The position numbers were made by a program, and so were the translations under genes. Shown in pieces: positions 33,324-45,200 of a stretch of 64,000 nt of DNA (position 1 is its first letter; the number at the start of each line of letters is the position of its first letter). This DNA comes from Avena insularis (lineage: Eukaryota; Streptophyta; Magnoliopsida; Poales; Poaceae), in NCBI GenBank assembly GCA_023614405.1, contig CM042685.1, positions 235,827,661 through 235,891,660 on the forward strand, read 5' to 3'. The notes under the pieces are model-generated. The model was not told the origin of the DNA. It ran no database searches and saw only the letters and a program-made list of their open reading frames with translations.

Positions 33324-33394
33324 GCACCAGTGGTCTAGTGGTAGAATAGTACCCTGCCACGGTACAGACCCGGGTTCGATTCCCGGCTGGTGCA
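33324..33394 (+). tRNA. tRNA-Gly (anticodon GCC)
   Basis: A 71-nt intact tRNA. The 7-bp acceptor arms GCACCAG (33324-33330) and CTGGTGC (33387-33393) pair fully, with discriminator A at 33394. The D region holds the A box TGGTCTAGTGG. The anticodon loop C-T-GCC-A-C places GCC at 33356-33358, so it reads glycine codons GGC and GGU. The T arm CCGGGTTCGATTCCCGG is the B box. A T5 run at 33399-33403 is a polymerase III terminator. No intron is present. Confidence 0.97.
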
Positions 33395-33398
33395 TTCC

Positions 33399-33403
33399 TT
33401 TTT
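33399..33403 (+). terminator. RNA polymerase III terminator of tRNA-Gly
   Basis: TTTTT begins five bases past the mature 3' end. Confidence 0.8.
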
Positions 33404-33414
33404 GTTGTGATGAT

Positions 33415-33563
33415 GGCGTTAAATAATCAATTTATGAACTGTAATAGGTAAAAAGTTTTGGGACCTGTTATTTACTGGCGTTAAATAATCAATTTATGAA
33501 CTGATAGGTAAAAGCAACAGAGATCAAGATTAACGTTCCAGTTTTGGGACCTGTTATTTACTG
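33415..33563. repeat. interlaced local duplication
   Basis: Unit 1 (GGCGTTAAATAATCAATTTA...) occurs at 33415-33452 and 33477-33513. Unit 2 (AGTTTTGGGACCTGTTATTT, then ACTG) occurs at 33454-33477 and 33540-33563. The order is 1-2-1-spacer-2, as if a ~62-bp block was duplicated and then interrupted. It lies between the tRNA and the FMO stop codon, probably in the FMO 3' UTR or just past it. Confidence 0.85.
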
Positions 33564-33628
33564 AAAACATTATTTAACCTGTCAATTTTTATACAAATAG
33601 GGATGAGGATCAGGATTCACAACACAGG

Positions 33629-35725
33629 TTATAAGTATTTCTTGAAATCCTCGTTTGCTTGTGCCACCAGATGATCATCGTCCCACTCATCGCGGTAGCT
33701 CTCCGGACGAGCTGCCTTGTTCTGCGAATTAGCAGCATACATCAGCTTCCTCCATTCCTCAATTGGTGGATGGCCGCATTGCTCCGCAAGCCAATCATCA
33801 TACTCAAACTGCAAACATATCATGCTTAGCAGGAACAAGGATAGTATCTAGTGTGAAATGTTGATGGCAATACATTCACAGCTCATAAAACTATGTTAAG
33901 TAGAACTAGGCGTCCATCTCTAGGGTACCTGATAGCCACCACTAAAGTTGTGGGTGTATCTCTTAGGCCATCCACGAATTTCCCGTCTCAAGTAGATGGC
34001 TTTTACATCTTCCATCATTTCATCTTTGGATGGAAGCTTGATCCGTCCAGACAGAATACTAGCAACCCATTTGCTTTGGAGTTCAAACAGTGGAAAAGGG
34101 ATAACCTGAATTAAACAGACGCTGCGAGTTATAGATTCTAGAGCACTGGAAAGACAGTTAATAAGTGCATCTATACAGAAGAGCAGTAAGTTACAAACAA
34201 ATTGACCTTCCACGGCAATCCGATGAAAGATAGGTCAGGAGCCACTTCTATAGGGAATACATGCTTGTATAATGGATCAACACAGTTGTCGTCCACGGAG
34301 ATGGTGCTATCATCGCCAAGGAATGGGAAGTCATACAGATAGCTAGACAGCATACAGAAGGAGTGAACACATGATTAGCTTGAACCAACATAGTGAAATG
34401 GAAAGGTTTGTGTAACAGATGGGTTTCAGGTATGCTACATGACTATACCCAGTGCAGTGCATGATGACATCCGCTTTGATTGAGTTGCCATCCTGGAAAA
34501 TCACACTGCCATCTTCCTGTGCACGGTCAATCTGCAAGTCGAACATGATTTTGTTATAACAATATGTTATGTGACCTTTAAAACATTGGCAGCCCCTTAA
34601 ATGGATGAATCCACCATATTCAACTCACAACGAAAAAGGGCGTTTACCATGGAATGGAGCCACATGTTATCATATCCAGGCTGCTGTTCGCAAGTGGAAG
34701 CAGGTGCAGATCTGTCAGCAATATGAACCTCCTTTGCAACGCTTGCGATGTCCCTCGAAATGTCAAATGCACTTGCCGAGGCTCCGATTACAATCACTAC
34801 CTACTAATGCAATGTGTACTTCAAGTTCAAGATAGTTAAGCACCGCAACACATAAGGGAAGGACAAATCACAGTCAGAAACATACTCACTTCATCAAGGA
34901 ATGGCTCAGGAACACGGTAATTGTGGCTATGCATCTGCTTTCCAGGCCAGGCATCAGCCCCTGTCAACGTTTGAAAAATAGAGATTTCATGACCAAACTC
35001 AATCAACACCTGTGATTTCAAGTGCCTGACAATTGTGTTTGTGGATCTGATTATCATGGCATCGCAAGTTTGTAACTAAACATTGGATAAGGCACTCAAT
35101 TGCGTCAGTTCCTCCAAGAATTCATCAACGCTTAGGAGTTAGGAGGTCAAATCAAATTTGCACAATTACCAAGTTCGTACTATAGGGAATGATTACCGGG
35201 TATGGAGGCGATGCGAGGCTCTGTGTAGTGCCCGTTGCAAACCACGACGGCATCATACACCTCCTCGTCCTGCTTCCCCTTCTCCCCAAGCTTCCTGGAT
35301 GTCACCGCCCACCTCCCGCCGGCCTCCCTCCGGACTCCAACCACCTCCGTCTCGAACCGGACGATCCCGTACAGATCAAACCGCCGCGCAAAGTCCTCGA
35401 GGTACCGGAGCACCTCCTGGTGACCGGGAAACCTTCGCGTGTCGACGGCGGAGCTGGCCGCGGTGAAGGGGAAGTCGAGGAAGCCCATGACCTCGCGGGG
35501 AAGATTGGTGCGGAGCGAGGCGTAAAGGCTGGAGTGGGTGGCGGCGGCGCCGAGCGGGTCCGTGGTAGCTGCGGAGGCGGGGGCAGCGTAGAGCCAGGTG
35601 CCCCCCACGGCGGCGGCGCGCTCGAAGACGACGGGGGCGTGGCCCTCGCGGCGGAGCTCACGCGCTGCCGCCAGGCCGGCCGCACCCGCGCCGACCACGG
35701 CGAGGCGGAGCGAGGGCGACGGCAT
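33629..35725 (-). CDS. flavin-containing monooxygenase, FMO GS-OX-like (7 exons)
   Basis: Exons, each with GT...AG introns: 35725-35197, 34960-34890, 34800-34648, 34531-34449, 34342-34207, 34105-33929, 33808-33629. They sum to 1329 bp in one frame and encode 442 residues, the usual length for plant S-oxygenating FMOs. The FAD-binding GxGxxG is at residues 12-17 (G-A-G-A-A-G), with VFERAAAVGGTW after it. The FMO signature is W-P-G-K-Q-M-H-S-H-N-Y (181-191), with Trp where the general motif has Phe. The NADPH site is V-I-G-A-S-A-S-A (204-211), and the C-terminal C-T-G-Y-L-Y-D-F-P-F-L spans the exon 4/5 junction (277-287). The family oxidises sulfur or nitrogen in small molecules using O2 and NADPH. 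Grasses lack aliphatic glucosinolates, so the substrate is unknown. No stop or frameshift is seen. The start is the first Met before the FAD motif. Confidence 0.93.
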
Positions 35726-35846
35726 GGGAGGCGGAGAGGAGGCGTGCGGAGCTCGGAGCTGGAGCGGTTTCCGTTCGTCGTGCTATCACGGGTTTTCTCA
35801 GTCCAGGAGTCGTGTATGATTCGAGTTCCTGTTCTTTCCTTCACTT

Positions 35847-35852
35847 CACGTG
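35847..35852 (-). promoter_or_regulatory. G-box (CACGTG) upstream of the FMO gene
   Basis: CACGTG lies about 122 bp before the FMO start codon, within GCCACGTGAA on the gene's strand. G-boxes bind bZIP and bHLH factors. Function here is only suggested by position. Confidence 0.4.
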
Positions 35853-35877
35853 GCGTCGGCGATTTGGACGGAAGAGT

Positions 35878-35886
35878 CTTCTACAC
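35878..35886. repeat. 9-bp target duplication, left copy
   Basis: CTTCTACAC here and CTTTTACAC at 36549-36557 (one mismatch) flank the MITE. Confidence 0.65.
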
Positions 35887-36548
35887 GCGATTTTTTTAAG
35901 ATAATACATTTTTTTTAATTTATTTGAGATCTATTAGTACTCCGTACATTTTTTGCAATTTATACATCTAGCATTTTGTCGGCCTAGAGAAAGTCGACTG
36001 GCCCAATCGGCCAGGGCCTGGCCGACAGCTTTGCACTCGTCCAACAGATAGCCGACTGAGCGTCAGGGCATGGGGCAGCTGGGGCCCGTGTTGCCCCAAT
36101 CGGCCTAGGGCAAGCCGATTGCCCTAATCGGCTTTGGGCAGGCTGACTGGAGTGCTGTGGGTCGACACCTAAAATGATACAAGGAATGTTCTATATTCTT
36201 GGTTGCATGTGCAAATTCCCCTAGGCTTGCCACATGATGATTTGATGGGGTCTACAGTTTGCAGACGTGCACTAGTACTAAATCGACAAGGATTAGCATT
36301 TGTTTTTCAAATGGCCCATAGCAATCCCAGTCGGCTTGACCTCTGCAGATTATGAGATTAGCGATTGCACGACCTATTGGTCGATTGGCCGACAAATACC
36401 TACCCACAGTGACTTAGTCGGTTTTCTTCAGGCTGACTGCCCCAATCGGATTCATCTAGACCAACAAAGTACTACTTTTGTAAAATCTAAAAAACGTATA
36501 ATAGATTTGAAAATTATTAAAAAAGTGTATTATTTTAAAAAATTCGCC
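35887..36548. mobile_element. Mutator-type MITE
   Basis: 662 bp with inverted ends: left GCGATTTTTTTAAGATAATA and right (reversed) GGCGAATTTTTTAAAATAAT. Similarity continues for about 50 bp to AT(C)TATTA. The 9-bp flanking duplication points to the Mutator superfamily. The interior has no long frame. It is rich in CCAATCGGC/GCCGATT motifs in both orientations (35990-36150 and 36340-36445). One end lies 161 bp from the FMO start codon. Confidence 0.7.
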
Positions 36549-36557
36549 CTTTTACAC

Positions 36558-37904
36558 TATCCTCCCAATTTTATTGGAAAAGATCGTTTATGACATCAAA
36601 TTATATACTAGTTGTACTATGTCAATTTAGTGTCATAATTCAGAGCAGATATTTCGTGCACATGAACACTAGCAATCTCGTTTAAAAAAAATCAAAAAAC
36701 ATATTTACGAGTTTCAAAAAATTCTAAAAATGTATCAGGATATGGTCAAAGGTGTACACGACAGACATGCAAAATCTCAATCCGAAATAATATGTATTTT
36801 AAGCTACACAAACTCGAAAAACAATGAGAGCCCTGGTCTTCTCCACCGCATCTCAGAGATCTCTAGGCTCACGAACCAGCACCATTGTCTGGAACAAGCC
36901 ACTTGGAACGATGCCGGCCATGGAACCCGCGTCAAAGTCGAGAAAGATCTTTCTTGTAGGATCTCTAGCCATGTGGAGGAAGGAACTTCGGTGCCTGCAG
37001 CACCAGAGCACAGAGGCACCTCTCTGGCCAAGGATAACGGTGGTGTCACTTGGTTGTTGTTTGGGTACTCCACAAGTCACAACTTTAGAATTTTTGCACT
37101 AAGCATCATAGCCCCTTAGCAAGCTTGATCCACCGCCTCCATTGCAGCAGGATGTCGGAGGCTCAGGGGACCCACGGTGCCACCAACACCCCCACCTCAA
37201 CGATGTTGAGGACAACACGCCTCTTCCCACCCTCGCCTCCACGACCGGACATGGGAAGCTCCTCGGTATTGTGTCGCACGCCAATGGGCCTCACCCCCTC
37301 GCCTACATGATCGGCCGAGTGAATCTCCACCGCAGGGAATCCTTGCATTTAAAGATGGGCAGAAACAACCTTATTGACGCATAGGCTCTCCATCATGTCG
37401 ACCACCACATCCAGCCCCAACCGATGGAGCACCACAGCTAGAGCGATAAAGAGAGAGGCACACCAGATCTGGGCGCCGGGATCTGGAGTTATTCTCCTAG
37501 CATGACACCAAACCTAGGAAAGAAGCAGAAAACTAGACCTATCACGACCTCTACTACCTAAAGCTACTTCGGCGCCCCTCCTTTGTCGTCTCCCGCTGGC
37601 CAATCCGACGAGAAGGGTTTGGAGCGACTCGGCCGCCTGCCTGTGACTCTCAAGGGAAACTGATAGGGCAAAGGTGTCCGATCTTTTGATGAGATGGTGA
37701 TAGTCGATTTGGTGGAGTTCGGGCTTGGCGATCTGACTACACGTGTGAGCACGAGTGCCAATGCAATCTCTAGGCCAATCTCCTAGAGGTTACTAATCCT
37801 GCAGAAGCACGATCAGCCTGACCAGCGAGGGTCTTAATTCTTACCTGAAATCGAGAACAAGTAAGAACTAATATTGCAATCAAGATATTGCGGATTAAGA
37901 TAAA
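36558..37904. other. intergenic DNA, no gene recognised
   Basis: AT-rich to about 36800 (A-runs such as TTTCAAAAAATTCTAAAAAT), then GC-richer DNA to 37770. Overlapping frames on both strands at 36730-37384 and 37564-37761 show no motif. The composition change suggests remnants of a DNA transposon, but I cannot name one. Confidence 0.4.
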
Positions 37905-37909
37905 AGATT
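37905..37909. repeat. 5-bp target duplication of the outer Angela-like element, left copy (AGATT)
   Basis: AGATT here matches AGATT at 63812-63816. Confidence 0.9.
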
Positions 37910-39824
37910 TGTAGGGGTTCGTAGCATGGAAAACAAAAAATTTCTACCGCATGCAAACAAACAAGCCAAGATCTATCTACTAGATTGTAGCAACGAGTCG
38001 ATAGAGGAACTCACCCTCGAAGATTCCAAAGCGGTTAACGAGAGCGGATTCTCGTGGGTGATGTAGTCGTACTCTTGCCGATCTCAAGATCGTGTAGACG
38101 ATCCTTCAAGGCCAAGGCTCAGCGCTCCGTAAGAGTCGGTCACACGCTAATTTTCGATGAAGACCTTCCTCTCCCTTGTTCCAGCAGGCAACAGAGGTTG
38201 TAGCACTCTCCTCGCGATTTCGGCAGCACGACGGTGTGGTACCGGAAGTAGAGGGGAGATCTTGCAGGGCTTCGCCTTAAGCCGGAGCGAGTATGGTGGA
38301 CTATGAGAGAGGCCTTGGCGATCTAGGGTTTAGAGACACCAAGGAGAGAGGGCTAGGCCGGTGGCTAGGGCAAGGGGAGGGCCCCAACTCGGCGGCTAGG
38401 AGGAAACCCTAGGGAGGCGGCGGCGACTTGGTAGCCGGCGGCTAGGGTTAGGGTTTGGTGGAGAGAGGTGTAGCTCTAGAGGGGCACCCTTGCCCCTCCT
38501 TTTATAGGTGGGAGGGCGCCGGCCAGGGGAGGAGAGTCCTCCCCCAAGTCGTCCTCCTTGGCCGGCGGGTGGAGGAAGAGGAACTCCTCCCCAAGTAGGT
38601 TTCCTACTCTCCCTCCACTAAGCAAAATTGCCGTTTGACTTTTCAAATTGGCGTTTGACTTTTCAAACTAGGATTTGATTTATCCCTTTATTTTGCCCAG
38701 CCATGATACCTAGTACATGATGCAACCATTCCAACTTGTTATGACACATTCATGTACCCTTCCCCTCCGGAGTGCCGGACCTTCCGGACCCTTCTAGAAC
38801 ATTCCCGATGAAAACACCGGAATCATTCTCCAACTCCGAAACAGGACTTTCCTTATATGAATCTTATTCTCCGGACCATTCCGGATCTCCTCGTGATATC
38901 CCGGATCCCATCCGAGACTCCGAACAACATTCAGTCTCTTACTCATCATTCCATAACTACTCAACAACATCGAATCCTTAAGTGTGTCTCCCTACGGTTC
39001 GTGAATTATGCGGACATGATCGAGACACTTCTCCGAACAATAACCAATAGAGGAATCTGGAAATTCATATGGATCCCACATATTTCTACGATTACTTTGC
39101 GATCGAATGAACCACTTACATACAATACCAATTTCCCTTTGTCTCACGATAGTTTACTATTCGAGGTTTTGATCGTCGGTATCTCTGCATACCTAGTTCA
39201 ACCTCGTTACCGATAAGCTAGTCACATGGTATGTGATCCCTTGTGAGCTAGTCACATGCTTGCAAGCTAATTGGATGACATTCCACCGAGAGGGCCCAGA
39301 GTATATCTATCCATCATATGGATGGACAAATCCCACTCTTGATTCATGTGTCTTAACCCATACCTTCCAAACACTCAATGCCACCTTTATAGCCACCCAG
39401 TTACGGTGTGGTGTTTGATGTCATCAAAGCATCCTTCCGGTGATGGTGATAAGCATGACCTCATGGTCGAAGGAATTAGGTTACTATGTATCAGAAAGCA
39501 TATAGCAATTAAACTATTAAAATGACTTGATCTTTATGCTACGCTTATCTATAGGAGTATGTCCATCATACCATTCTCCTAATGGTATGATCTTGTTGTT
39601 AATAACATCTCAATGTTCATGATAGGGAAACCACAATCATCTATTAACCAACAAGCTAGTATTATGAAGAGGCTTTACTAGGGACTCTTATTTAGTTTAC
39701 AAATCACACAAGTATTAATGTTTCTTGGTTAATACTGTTATAGCATGAATGTAAACATTTATCATAAACACAAAGATATAATAATAACTACATTTATTAC
39801 TGCCTCTAGGGCATATCTCCAACA
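37910..39824 (-). repeat. 3' LTR of the outer element
   Basis: Begins TGTAGGGGTTCGTAGCATGG and ends GGGCATATCTCCAACA on the plus strand; 1915 bp. Very close to the LTR at 61883-63811, with shared GC-rich stretches such as GGCGGCGGCGACTTGG intact. Frames inside (for example 38772-38981) recur in the other LTR and are not genes. Confidence 0.95.
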
Positions 39825-39842
39825 GTCTTCCACTTGCACTAG
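39825..39842 (-). promoter_or_regulatory. polypurine tract of the outer element
   Basis: The minus strand reads CTAGTGCAAGTGGAAGAC next to the LTR start TGTTGGAGAT. Confidence 0.7.
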
Positions 39843-39858
39843 AGTCAACTAATCTAGA

Positions 39859-40367
39859 TTACATGGTAATATACCGAACACCCATGGCAGTTTGGTGTTG
39901 GTCATGTTTTGCCCTCGGGAGAGGTTTAGTCAACGGATCCGCCACATTCAGATCTGTGTGTACTTTGCAAATCTTTATGTCACCATCTTGGACATGTTCT
40001 CGAATAGCGTGAAAACGTAGCTTGATGTGCTTCAGCTTCTTGTGTGACCTTGGTTCTTGCGCATTGGCTATGGCGCCCATGTTATCCTGAAGAGATAGAC
40101 ATTGGGTCTAGCGCACTTGGAACCACACCAAGCTCTGTAATGAACTCCTTCATCCATATCGCATCTTGTGAAGCCTCCGAAGCAGCTATGTATTCCGATT
40201 CAGTTGAAGATCTCGCCACAACGCTTTGCTTTGCACTCCTCCAGCTAACTGCTGCACCATTCAAAATAAATACGTATCCAGATTGAGATTTAGAATCGTC
40301 TAGATCGGTGTTCCAACTAGCATCGGTGTAACCATTAACAACGAGTTGTTCATCACCTCCATAAGAA
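39859..40367 (-). pseudogene. outer element pol: RNase H C-terminal part
   Basis: Minus-strand frames read [37 protein letters not shown] and [20 protein letters not shown] (Copia RNase H), then with a shift near 40082 MGAIANAQEPRSHKKLKHIK and VADPLTKPLPRAKHDQH, ending at 39859. It is cut off from the rest of pol by insertion A at 40368. Confidence 0.88.
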
Positions 40368-40372
40368 AGAAC
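40368..40372. repeat. target duplication of element A, left copy (AGAAC)
   Basis: Matches AGAAC at 49086-49090. Confidence 0.92.
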
Positions 40373-42235
40373 TGTAGGGATTCGTAGCATGGAAAACAAA
40401 AAATTTCTACCGCATGAACACACAATCAAGATCTAATCTATGATCAAGCCAAGATCTATCTACTAGATTGTAGCAACGAGTCGGTAGAGGAACTCACCCT
40501 CGAAGATTCCAAAGCGGTTAACGAGCAGATTCGTGGTGATGTAGTCGTACACTTGCCGATCTCAAGATCGCGTGACGATCCTTCCGGCTGCGTTCGGCGC
40601 TCCGAGTCGGTCACACGTTCGACACTCGATGAAGACCTTCCTCTCCCTTGTTCCAAAGCAGCGGAGGTTGTAGCACTCTCCTCATGATTCCAAAGACGAC
40701 GGCTGGTACGAAGTAGAGGGAGATCTCGCAGGCTTCGCCTTAAGCCGGAGTATGGTGGACTATGAGAGAGCCTTGGTGATCTAGGGTTTAGACACACCAA
40801 TTAGAAGGGGCTAAACCAGCGGCTAGGCAATTAGAAGCTCTAACTCGGTTTGGGGAGAAATCCTAGGTCGTGGGGTTTAGGTTTAGAGGAGGCAACTTGT
40901 GTCTAGGAGGGAGCCCTGCCTCCTCTTATAGGTGGAGGAGGCGCTGGGGAGGAGTCCTCCCCAACTCGGACCCAAGGTGGGCCGGCGGTGGGAGGAACTC
41001 CTCCCCCAAGTCGGTTTCAAACCTCCTTCTCCTCTTTCCCAAAACTAGCCGTTTGACTTTTCAAACTAGCCATTTGACTTTTCAAACTAGGATTTGAATA
41101 AACCCTCTATTTGGTACAGCGATGACACCAAGTACATAATGCAATCATATCAACTTGATATAACACATTCATGTACCCTTCCTCCGGTCTTGGGACATTC
41201 GAACCTTCTAGAACATTCAGATGAAAACACGGAATCATTCCCTAACTCAAACAGGACTTTCCTTATATGAATCTTATTCTCCGGACCATTCCGGATCTCC
41301 TCGTGATATCCGGATCCCATCCGAGACCAACAACATTCGGTCTCTTACTCATCATTCCATAACTACTCAACAACATCGAATCCTTAAGTGTGTCTCCCTA
41401 CGGTTCGTGAATTATGCGGACATGATCGAGACACTTCTCCGATCAATAACCAATAGAGGAATCTAGAAATTCATATGGCTCCCACATATTTCTACGATTA
41501 CTTTGCGATCGAATGAACCACTTACATACGATACCAATTTCCCTTTGTCTCACGATATTTTACTTATCCGAGGTTATGATCGTCGGTATCTCTGCATACC
41601 TAGTTCAACCTCATTCGATAAGTACTCTTTTCTCGCTCCTGGTATGTGATCCCTTGTGAGCCAGTCACATGCTTGCAAGCTAATTGGATGACATTCCACC
41701 GAGAGGGCCCAGAGTATATCTATCCGTCATATGGATGGACAAATCCCACTCTTGATCCATGTGTCTCAACCAATACTTTCCGAACACTCAATGCCACCTT
41801 TATAGCCACCCTGTTACGGTGTGGTGTTTGATGTCATCAAAGAATCCTTCCGGTAAAGGTGATATGCATGATCTCATGGTCAAAGGAATTAGGTTACTAT
41901 GTATCAGAAAGCTTATAGCAAATGAACTATATTAAATGACTTGATCTTTATGCTACGCTTAACTATAGGAGTATGTCCATCACATCATTCTCCTAATGAT
42001 ATGACCCTGTTGTTAATAACATCTCTATGTTCATGATCAGGAAACCATGATCATATATTAACCAACAAGCTAGTTTAACAAGAGGCTTTACTAGGGACTC
42101 TTTTATGTTTACAAATCACACAAGTATTAATGTTTCCGGTTAATACAATTATAGCATGGTATGTAAACATTTATCATAATTATGAAGATATGATAATAAC
42201 CACTTTATTATTGCCTCTTGGGCATATCTCTAACA
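40373..42235 (-). repeat. 3' LTR of element A
   Basis: 1863 bp, TGTAGGGATTCG...GGGCATATCTCTAACA. Many CCGG or CGG sites present in the outer LTR are shortened here (for example ATTCGAACC for ATTCCGGACC). Confidence 0.92.
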
Positions 42236-45200
42236 GTCTCCCACTTGCACTAGAGTCAATAATCTAGTTTCAAACCTTTGTGTATTCAACACCTATGGCT
42301 TTCTGGTGTTGTATGTACACGATTGCTAGTGGTCAACTGATCTCCGAATCGACACTTCCGTGTCCGTGTGTAATTGCATGTCTTTGCGTCTCACGCATCA
42401 CTCATTCTCTAATGAGATGGCTTTGTATAATTTTGGTCCTTGGTGAGACCTTTAGTTCTTTGGGGTTAAAACATGTTGATAATATTGTCGCATAATATAT
42501 CTTCATAGTATTATCCCATTTGTGAACTACACCTAGTTTGACAACAAACTACTTGACACAAATGCCCTCTTTAGCTGCTATTATAGCAGTCATATACTTA
42601 GCCTTTTGTTGTAGTATCTGTCACAATGTCTTAACTTTGGAACTCATCCAAATCCATTATGGAACTTACTTTCCATTATATCGTGCCACCCTTAGTTTAG
42701 ATTGAGATAAACTTAATTTGTACTCTGTGACAAAACCTAGTATCAATGTAGTACTTTTACAATGAACTAACCATCTATTTGTCACTTCTACAAATAATAT
42801 ACTCTTAGTTCTTCCAAAAGATCATAAGAATATCCTTACTATCGTCTAATGATCATCTTATGAATCATTCTGGTATATGCTCATAACATTTAGAGCATAG
42901 GACATATCTGGATTTGTACATATCACAGTATGATTGATATAAATACTCTTTGTGATTTCATACATCAAGTATCAATCTATACTTGAATCTTTGTTTCACT
43001 TACCAAGTGTCAATACACTTGAATATATCATCAATATTGAACTCATTCAATCCTTTCTGTGTGACAAGAACCTTTCTTGTAGTTTCTATATTTAACTCAT
43101 TCAATACATCATCTATGTACTTTCGGCACAACCATATTAGCGTCTATTGATGCCAAATATTTGGGTTTTGCCTAAGTCTTTCATCAGGATGAAATTCTTA
43201 ATATGTGTTAATAAAAGATACATCATTTCTAATCAACAATATGTCCTCCACATAATGTATTAGAAATATGTCTTAGCGCTCCCACTTAATTTCTTGCAAA
43301 TGCAAGCATCTTCATTGTCTCTGATGAAATTAAACTCTTTTAATAGTTTCATCATAGTGAAGATTCCAACTCCGCTATGCTTACTTCAACCATTGAAGTT
43401 CGCATATGCATTTAGCATCCTTTGAATTAACAAAACCCTTTGGACCGTGTCATGCACACGTCCTAGGTAACCCTTCTATTAGAAGAACTTGTTTTGTTTA
43501 TTCAACTACCACATAACAAAATTATATGTAGTGGTTGCTACATTAATCCGTCTAGACTAAATATCGCTATGAAAGATCAAAATCTTGTCATAGTCAACCT
43601 TTGAACATTTTGTGAACTCTTTCCCAACATGTCAACTATTTCATAGATGTGAAACATCCATGTCTACTTCTTTATAGATCCAAACACAACTGTAAGGTCT
43701 TACACCTTTCTTGAGGGTCCTTCAAGTTCAAAACTTGATTTCTTGTGTTATGGAACTATCACGGATTTTATGGCTTCAAGCCATTTGACGGAGTCAGGGC
43801 CCATCATCACTTCTTTGCATGTAGTCCGTTCATTATTCTCAAATAATGATTCAACCCTCAAATCTTGGTATTTGATTGTTTACTCGACCTACTTGGTTCA
43901 ATAGAAACTTAGACCTCCGTGACCGCAACCTTTGAGGCACGTGAGCCATGAGCATTGTTGCTGCCTCCTAACACTTTTCAAGCGCTTTAACTTTGCACAT
44001 ATAGCTAAGGTTCCTTTAACCTTATCAAAGTTCTATTGTCCTCCCACTTATCTTTTCACGAAAAATTCCTTCTCAAAGAAACTTGACGTTCTAAGCGACA
44101 AATACTTTTGTCTCCGGTGTTTATGGAGGAATACTTAACAGTAATACAAAGACAGTTTCACCCGACTTTGGTTGCAATCATCTTTCTTATGCATAGCATA
44201 CCAATGTTTAAGAAAGGACTACTTGGGTTTTATCCCAAACCATAACTTTATATGGTGTCATTTCAGCGGATTTTGATGGAGCTCTTTTCAGTGGAAAACG
44301 GTAGTCTCTAAAGCTTTTAATTTTTAAAATATAATGGCAGTTTTGTGTATTACACCTTCGATCTCACCATGTCAAACAAGGTTTAATTACATATCTCGAA
44401 CGCTCCATACTCTTATGGTGTTTCGGGAAATGCAAATCCACCGAACGATTCCTTAAATCTTAGGTAGTATGCTAAACTTGTAACTTAAATATCTTCCTTT
44501 ATGATCTTTATCATAAACTATTTATATTCTTATTACAATGATTTTGCACTTCATCTTGAAAGACTTTGAACTTTTTGAAATGTTTCATACTTCATCCTTA
44601 TTAAGTAAATATTCATATATTCACTCAAATTTTCGGAGAAAGCATATGAAGTTGAAATTCATCGCTGTTGACTACACATAATGGACTTTGTACAACAATA
44701 TGTACAAGTTCCAATAAGCTAGTCATTCGTTCCCTTTTGGCCTATGAATGAAGTTTTAATTATCTCTAGGAAAGTTTCACAAGCGTCATTTGATCAAAAT
44801 CAAAAGACTCCAAAATTCCATCCTCATGGAGTTTCTTCATGTTTTCTTTCCAATATAATTTAAATGGCGATGTCACTTCCTAAGTGATCTTTCAATCAAT
44901 TTGTCTTTCGACATTTTTAGCACTAGTTTTATGGATGTGATTTCTCCAACGAGATTTGTGAATCATCCATCTTTTATGGATTACGACAATTATTTGAACA
45001 ACCCTTTTGTTCTCATAATACCTGATAAAACAAATCTTGAAGGCAAACTTTGATGTTTAACGAGCAACACAATAACCCTTTATTTGTTCTCGATGAACAT
45101 CATCACATATTCTTTTACTTAGGCCATTGTAGTTCATGAATTGTGTTGTTTCGTATGACGATTCACACCAACAAATTCAGTATCAAATACTTAAAAAACC

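Noticed and set aside
36730..37384. Overlapping frames suggesting a gene between the FMO MITE and the outer Angela element
   Set aside because: Frames occur on both strands with similar length, lack domains and have no splice-compatible partner.
38400..38470. TAGGGTTAGGGTTTGG resembling plant telomere repeats
   Set aside because: Only one or two units, located in LTR leader sequence and repeated in the partner LTR at about 62420; not a telomeric tract.
38772..39216. Plus-strand frames (69 and 119 codons) with copies near 41221 and 62748
   Set aside because: They lie in LTRs, antisense to the elements, and recur only because the LTRs recur.
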